9,222 nucleotides of DNA. It comes from a bacterium (GTDB taxonomy: Bacteria > Desulfobacterota > GWC2-55-46). Location of the stretch: positions 1 through 9,222 of the forward strand of contig DAIDBB010000408.1 of assembly GCA_027310325.1 (NCBI GenBank), given 5' to 3'. The notes below the pieces were generated by a model, which searched no databases, was not told the DNA's origin, and saw only the letters and a list, made by a program, of their open reading frames with translations. Made by a program: the position numbers and the translations under genes. Positions 7,745 to 9,222 of this stretch are shown piece after piece (position 1 is the first letter of the stretch; every line of letters begins with the position of its first letter).

Positions 7745-7780
7745 TTTGAGAGAGCCTTTTTGTAAAAAGTTTCTCTCAAA
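7745..7780. repeat. Imperfect 36-bp inverted repeat
   Basis: The outer arms TTTGAGAGA (7745-7753) and TCTCTCAAA (7772-7780) are exact reverse complements. After a 2x2 mismatch (GC against TT) the inner stem CTTTTT/AAAAAG closes over a GT loop (7756-7769). It is the left of the two hairpins in the gap and overlaps the left terminal repeat by two bases. The downstream bases are not T-rich enough to call a plus-strand terminator. Confidence 0.75.
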
Positions 7781-7803
7781 CTCTTTCCAAAAACTCACAG
7801 TTC

Positions 7804-7843
7804 TTCCTGGCAAAACCCCGGAATACCGGGGTTTTGCCAGGAA
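7804..7843. repeat. Perfect 18-bp hairpin with 4-base loop
   Basis: The arm TTCCTGGCAAAACCCCGG (7804-7821) is followed by the loop AATA and then by its exact reverse complement (7826-7843). A fully matched 18-bp stem with a GC-rich core would be very stable as RNA or as a DNA cruciform. It is followed by CTAAAAGTCC and not by a T tract, so on the plus strand it lacks the tail of an intrinsic terminator. It may instead stall RNase or limit transcript decay between nuoI and nuoJ. Confidence 0.85.
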
Positions 7844-7952
7844 CTAAAAGTCCTTGAAGGGGTCTGAAAAAAAGAGTTTCTCGGCATCTAAATCGGATGG
7901 ACTTTTAGCGGGCTTTGGTGTACTGTTAGTCCTCAATAAAAAAAACGAAACG

Positions 7953-8462
7953 ATGGAACAGATACCCTTTTTTATATTCGCGGCCATAGCCGTCTTATCG
8001 GCTATCGGGGTCATATCTGTAAAGAACGCCGTGCACGGCGCCTTTTACTTGATGATAACGCTTCTCCAGGTGGCGGCCATCTTTATCCTCCTCAGGTCTC
8101 CCTTCCTGGCGGCGGTCCAGGTATTCATATACGTCGGCGCGGTCATGGTGCTTTTCCTCTTCGCGGTAATGGTCCTTGACATAGGTAAGGAAGAGCTGAG
8201 GGAGACGTTTAACCAGCAGGGCGTTATCGCAATCCCGGCCGTGCTTGTGATGCTTGCGCTAATCGGCTACATGATCATCGGCGGAAAGGTGCTGGCCCCT
8301 GCCGGAAATCTAACCGACGACGTCCTCATAGGAAACAGCACCGAGGTCCTGGGTAAAGAGCTTTATACGAAGTACCTTTTTCCCTTCGAGGTCGTTTCAA
8401 TACTCCTCCTTATCGCGCTTGTGGGGGCAATAGTGCTTGTAATGAAGGATAGGAAGAGATAA
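7953..8462 (+). CDS. nuoJ: NADH-quinone oxidoreductase subunit J (ND6-type membrane subunit)
   Basis: NuoJ is a small membrane subunit whose third helix couples quinone-site changes to the proton pumps. With the ATG at 7953 the protein has 169 residues and five hydrophobic segments (about 3-23, 28-48, 53-76, 91-110 and 143-163). The hallmark YVGAVMVLFLF (60-70) contains the conserved Tyr-Val-Gly of the flexible TM3. The frame stays open back to a TTG at 7854, which would add 33 residues (202 in all). Those residues are polar and low in complexity, come from the sequence next to the palindromic element and have no family counterpart, whereas MEQIPFFIFA is a typical NuoJ start. There is no Shine-Dalgarno site; the leader is A-rich. 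The stop TAA shares one base with the nuoK ATG. Confidence 0.95.
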   Translation: MEQIPFFIFAAIAVLSAIGVISVKNAVHGAFYLMITLLQVAAIFILLRSPFLAAVQVFIYVGAVMVLFLFAVMVLDIGKEELRETFNQQGVIAIPAVLVMLALIGYMIIGGKVLAPAGNLTDDVLIGNSTEVLGKELYTKYLFPFEVVSILLLIALVGAIVLVMKDRKR

Positions 8463-8764
8463 TGCTGACTCTGACGCACTTTCTAATATTGAGCTTCCTC
8501 CTCTTCTCCATAGGGGTGGCGGGGGTGCTTTTGAGGCGCAATATCATAATAATACTCATGTCCCTTGAGCTTATCTTCAACTCCGCCAACATAGCTCTTG
8601 CGGCGTTCTCGTATTTCCTTAAAGGGCTTAACGGCATGGTGTTCGTGGTCTTCAATATCACGGTGGCGGCCGCTGAGGTGGCGATAGGGCTTGCCATTTT
8701 GGTTGCCGTTTACAGGAACAGAAAGACGGTTAACGTCGACGAACTCGGGGACATGAAAGGTTAG
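8462..8764 (+). CDS. nuoK: NADH-quinone oxidoreductase subunit K (ND4L-type membrane subunit)
   Basis: NuoK is a three-helix, MrpC-like membrane subunit that supplies two buried glutamates to the proton-translocation chain. The 100-residue length is standard. Glu36 (in LMSLELIFNSAN) and Glu72 (in VAAAEVAIGLAI) fall at the same positions as the essential glutamates of E. coli NuoK. Hydrophobic segments span about 5-23, 27-50 and 59-84, and the C-terminal tail ends with DELGDMKG. Asn65 lies just before the third helix's AAAE motif, where many homologues have a nonpolar residue. AGGAAG (8451-8456) lies five bases before the ATG. The start overlaps the nuoJ stop by one base, and nuoL begins two bases after the nuoK stop. 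Confidence 0.97.
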   Translation: MLTLTHFLILSFLLFSIGVAGVLLRRNIIIILMSLELIFNSANIALAAFSYFLKGLNGMVFVVFNITVAAAEVAIGLAILVAVYRNRKTVNVDELGDMKG

Positions 8765-8766
8765 AC

Positions 8767-9222
8767 ATGTTCAGTCTTGTATGGCTCATACCGGTTCTGC
8801 CGCTCCTAGGCGCGATAATAAATGGCGTCTTCGGCAGCAGACTGAGCGAAAAAACCGTCGGCGCGATCGGCTGCGCGGCCATGGCGATATCCCTTGCCAT
8901 TTCTGTCTCGATATTCGCAAGCCTCATTGCGCTTCCTCCTGACGCCCGCTCGATAGTCGTGACGACTTTCGAATGGATACCGAGCGGGTTTTTCCACATA
9001 ACGTTCAACTTCCTCATAGACCCGCTTTCCACCCTCATGATACTCGTGGTTACAGGGGTGGGCTTCCTCATACACGTATATTCCGTGGGCTACATGCATA
9101 ACGACCAAGGGTTCTGGAGGTACTTCGCGTACCTTAACCTCTTCGTATTCTTCATGCTCATGCTCGTCCTCGGGGGGAATTATCTTGTACTGTACCTCGG
9201 GTGGGAAGGCGTGGGACTGAGC
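8767..9222 (+). CDS. nuoL: NADH-quinone oxidoreductase subunit L (3' partial, antiporter-like)
   Basis: NuoL is the distal Mrp-antiporter-like proton pump of complex I. The first 152 residues are visible and the frame runs off the window end. The N-terminus MFSLVWLIPVLPLLGAIIN is the usual first helix. Further membrane segments lie near 32-55, 83-105 and 118-137. NFLIDPLSTLM (81-91) and VYSVGYMHND (104-113), followed by RYFAYLNLFVFFM (118-130), are family motifs. Glu147 in GWEGVGLS matches the key TM5 glutamate (Glu144 of E. coli NuoL), which supports a functional pump. AAAGG (8756-8760), inside the end of nuoK, lies six bases before the start. The long C-terminal lateral helix that would separate NuoL from the related NuoM/N and MrpA proteins is outside the window; the identity rests on the N-terminus and on position after nuoK. 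Confidence 0.96.
   Translation, partial: MFSLVWLIPVLPLLGAIINGVFGSRLSEKTVGAIGCAAMAISLAISVSIFASLIALPPDARSIVVTTFEWIPSGFFHITFNFLIDPLSTLMILVVTGVGFLIHVYSVGYMHNDQGFWRYFAYLNLFVFFMLMLVLGGNYLVLYLGWEGVGLS

Larger units (their letters stand above)
7735..7856. mobile_element. Putative MITE/REP-like palindromic element between nuoI and nuoJ
   Basis: This 122-bp non-coding block is bounded by inverted ends: CAAGGGACTTTT (7735-7746) and AAAAGTCCTTG (7846-7856), which pair over 11 bases with one bulged G. Two further hairpins (7745-7780 and 7804-7843) fill most of the interior. The hexamer GGTCTG occurs directly outside the left end (7729-7734) and again four bases beyond the right end (7861-7866), resembling a target-site duplication with imperfect boundaries. 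No transposase is encoded. Nested inverted repeats inside an otherwise tight operon fit a non-autonomous miniature insertion element or REP/BIME-like element. A structured intercistronic RNA is the alternative. Whether it is repeated elsewhere in the genome cannot be seen here. Confidence 0.5.

Noticed and set aside
7745..7843. The two hairpins as a Rho-independent terminator ending the operon after nuoI.
   Set aside because: Neither stem is followed by a T tract on the plus strand, and nuoJ, K and L continue in the same direction immediately after.
7898..7926. A possible sigma70-like promoter before nuoJ (TGGACT, 17-base spacer, TACTGT).
   Set aside because: Only four of six and three of six consensus bases match; a pairing of this quality is expected by chance in a region of this length.
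7854..7952. A 33-residue N-terminal extension of NuoJ starting at the TTG at 7854.
   Set aside because: The extension is polar, comes from sequence bordering the palindromic element, and has no NuoJ counterpart. The ATG at 7953 gives a family-like N-terminus and length.

Overview
The window is one continuous stretch of a respiratory complex I (NADH:quinone oxidoreductase, Nuo) operon, entirely on the plus strand. The gene order is nuoD (5' end outside the window), nuoE, nuoF, nuoG, a small cyclic-nucleotide-binding-domain gene, nuoH, nuoI, nuoJ, nuoK and nuoL (3' end outside the window). Every Nuo subunit is intact where visible and carries its expected cofactor or proton-channel residues. 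nuoA, B and C presumably lie upstream, and nuoM and nuoN downstream.

Layout: positions 2-5523 hold the peripheral arm. NuoD forms the quinone-site floor. NuoE and NuoF form the NADH-oxidising module with FMN, N1a and N3. NuoG is the multi-cluster subunit with N1b, N4, N5 and N7. Positions 5524-6115 are an interruption that holds a short hairpin and a stand-alone cNMP-binding protein with its own strong Shine-Dalgarno site. Positions 6116-7713 hold NuoH and NuoI, which overlap by 4 bp. Positions 7714-7952 are a 239-bp non-coding gap made largely of nested inverted repeats that look like a small non-autonomous insertion element. Positions 7953-9222 hold the membrane subunits NuoJ, NuoK and NuoL, tightly packed.

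Together the genes encode a 14-subunit-type, NADH-oxidising complex I. Electrons pass from NADH through NuoF FMN and the NuoE/F/G/I clusters to quinone at the NuoD/NuoH interface, which drives proton pumping through the membrane arm (NuoH, J, K, L visible here).

Organism: a moderately GC-rich bacterium with heavy AUA (Ile) and AGG (Arg) usage. The eight-position ferredoxin region of NuoG and the orphan cNMP-binding protein recall the Desulfobacterota/Nitrospirota kind of lineage. This is inference only and the window has no taxonomic marker.

The core is ordinary complex I. The points worth a second look are: (1) the cNMP-binding gene embedded between nuoG and nuoH; (2) a NuoG ferredoxin domain that has three Cys and one Asp where a second [4Fe-4S] cluster would be ligated; (3) the 122-bp palindromic element between nuoI and nuoJ, flanked by 6-bp direct repeats; (4) A-rich leaders without Shine-Dalgarno sites before several nuo genes; (5) a changed acidic loop in NuoH. 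I did not find a defence system, CRISPR array, RNA gene or other wholly new module.
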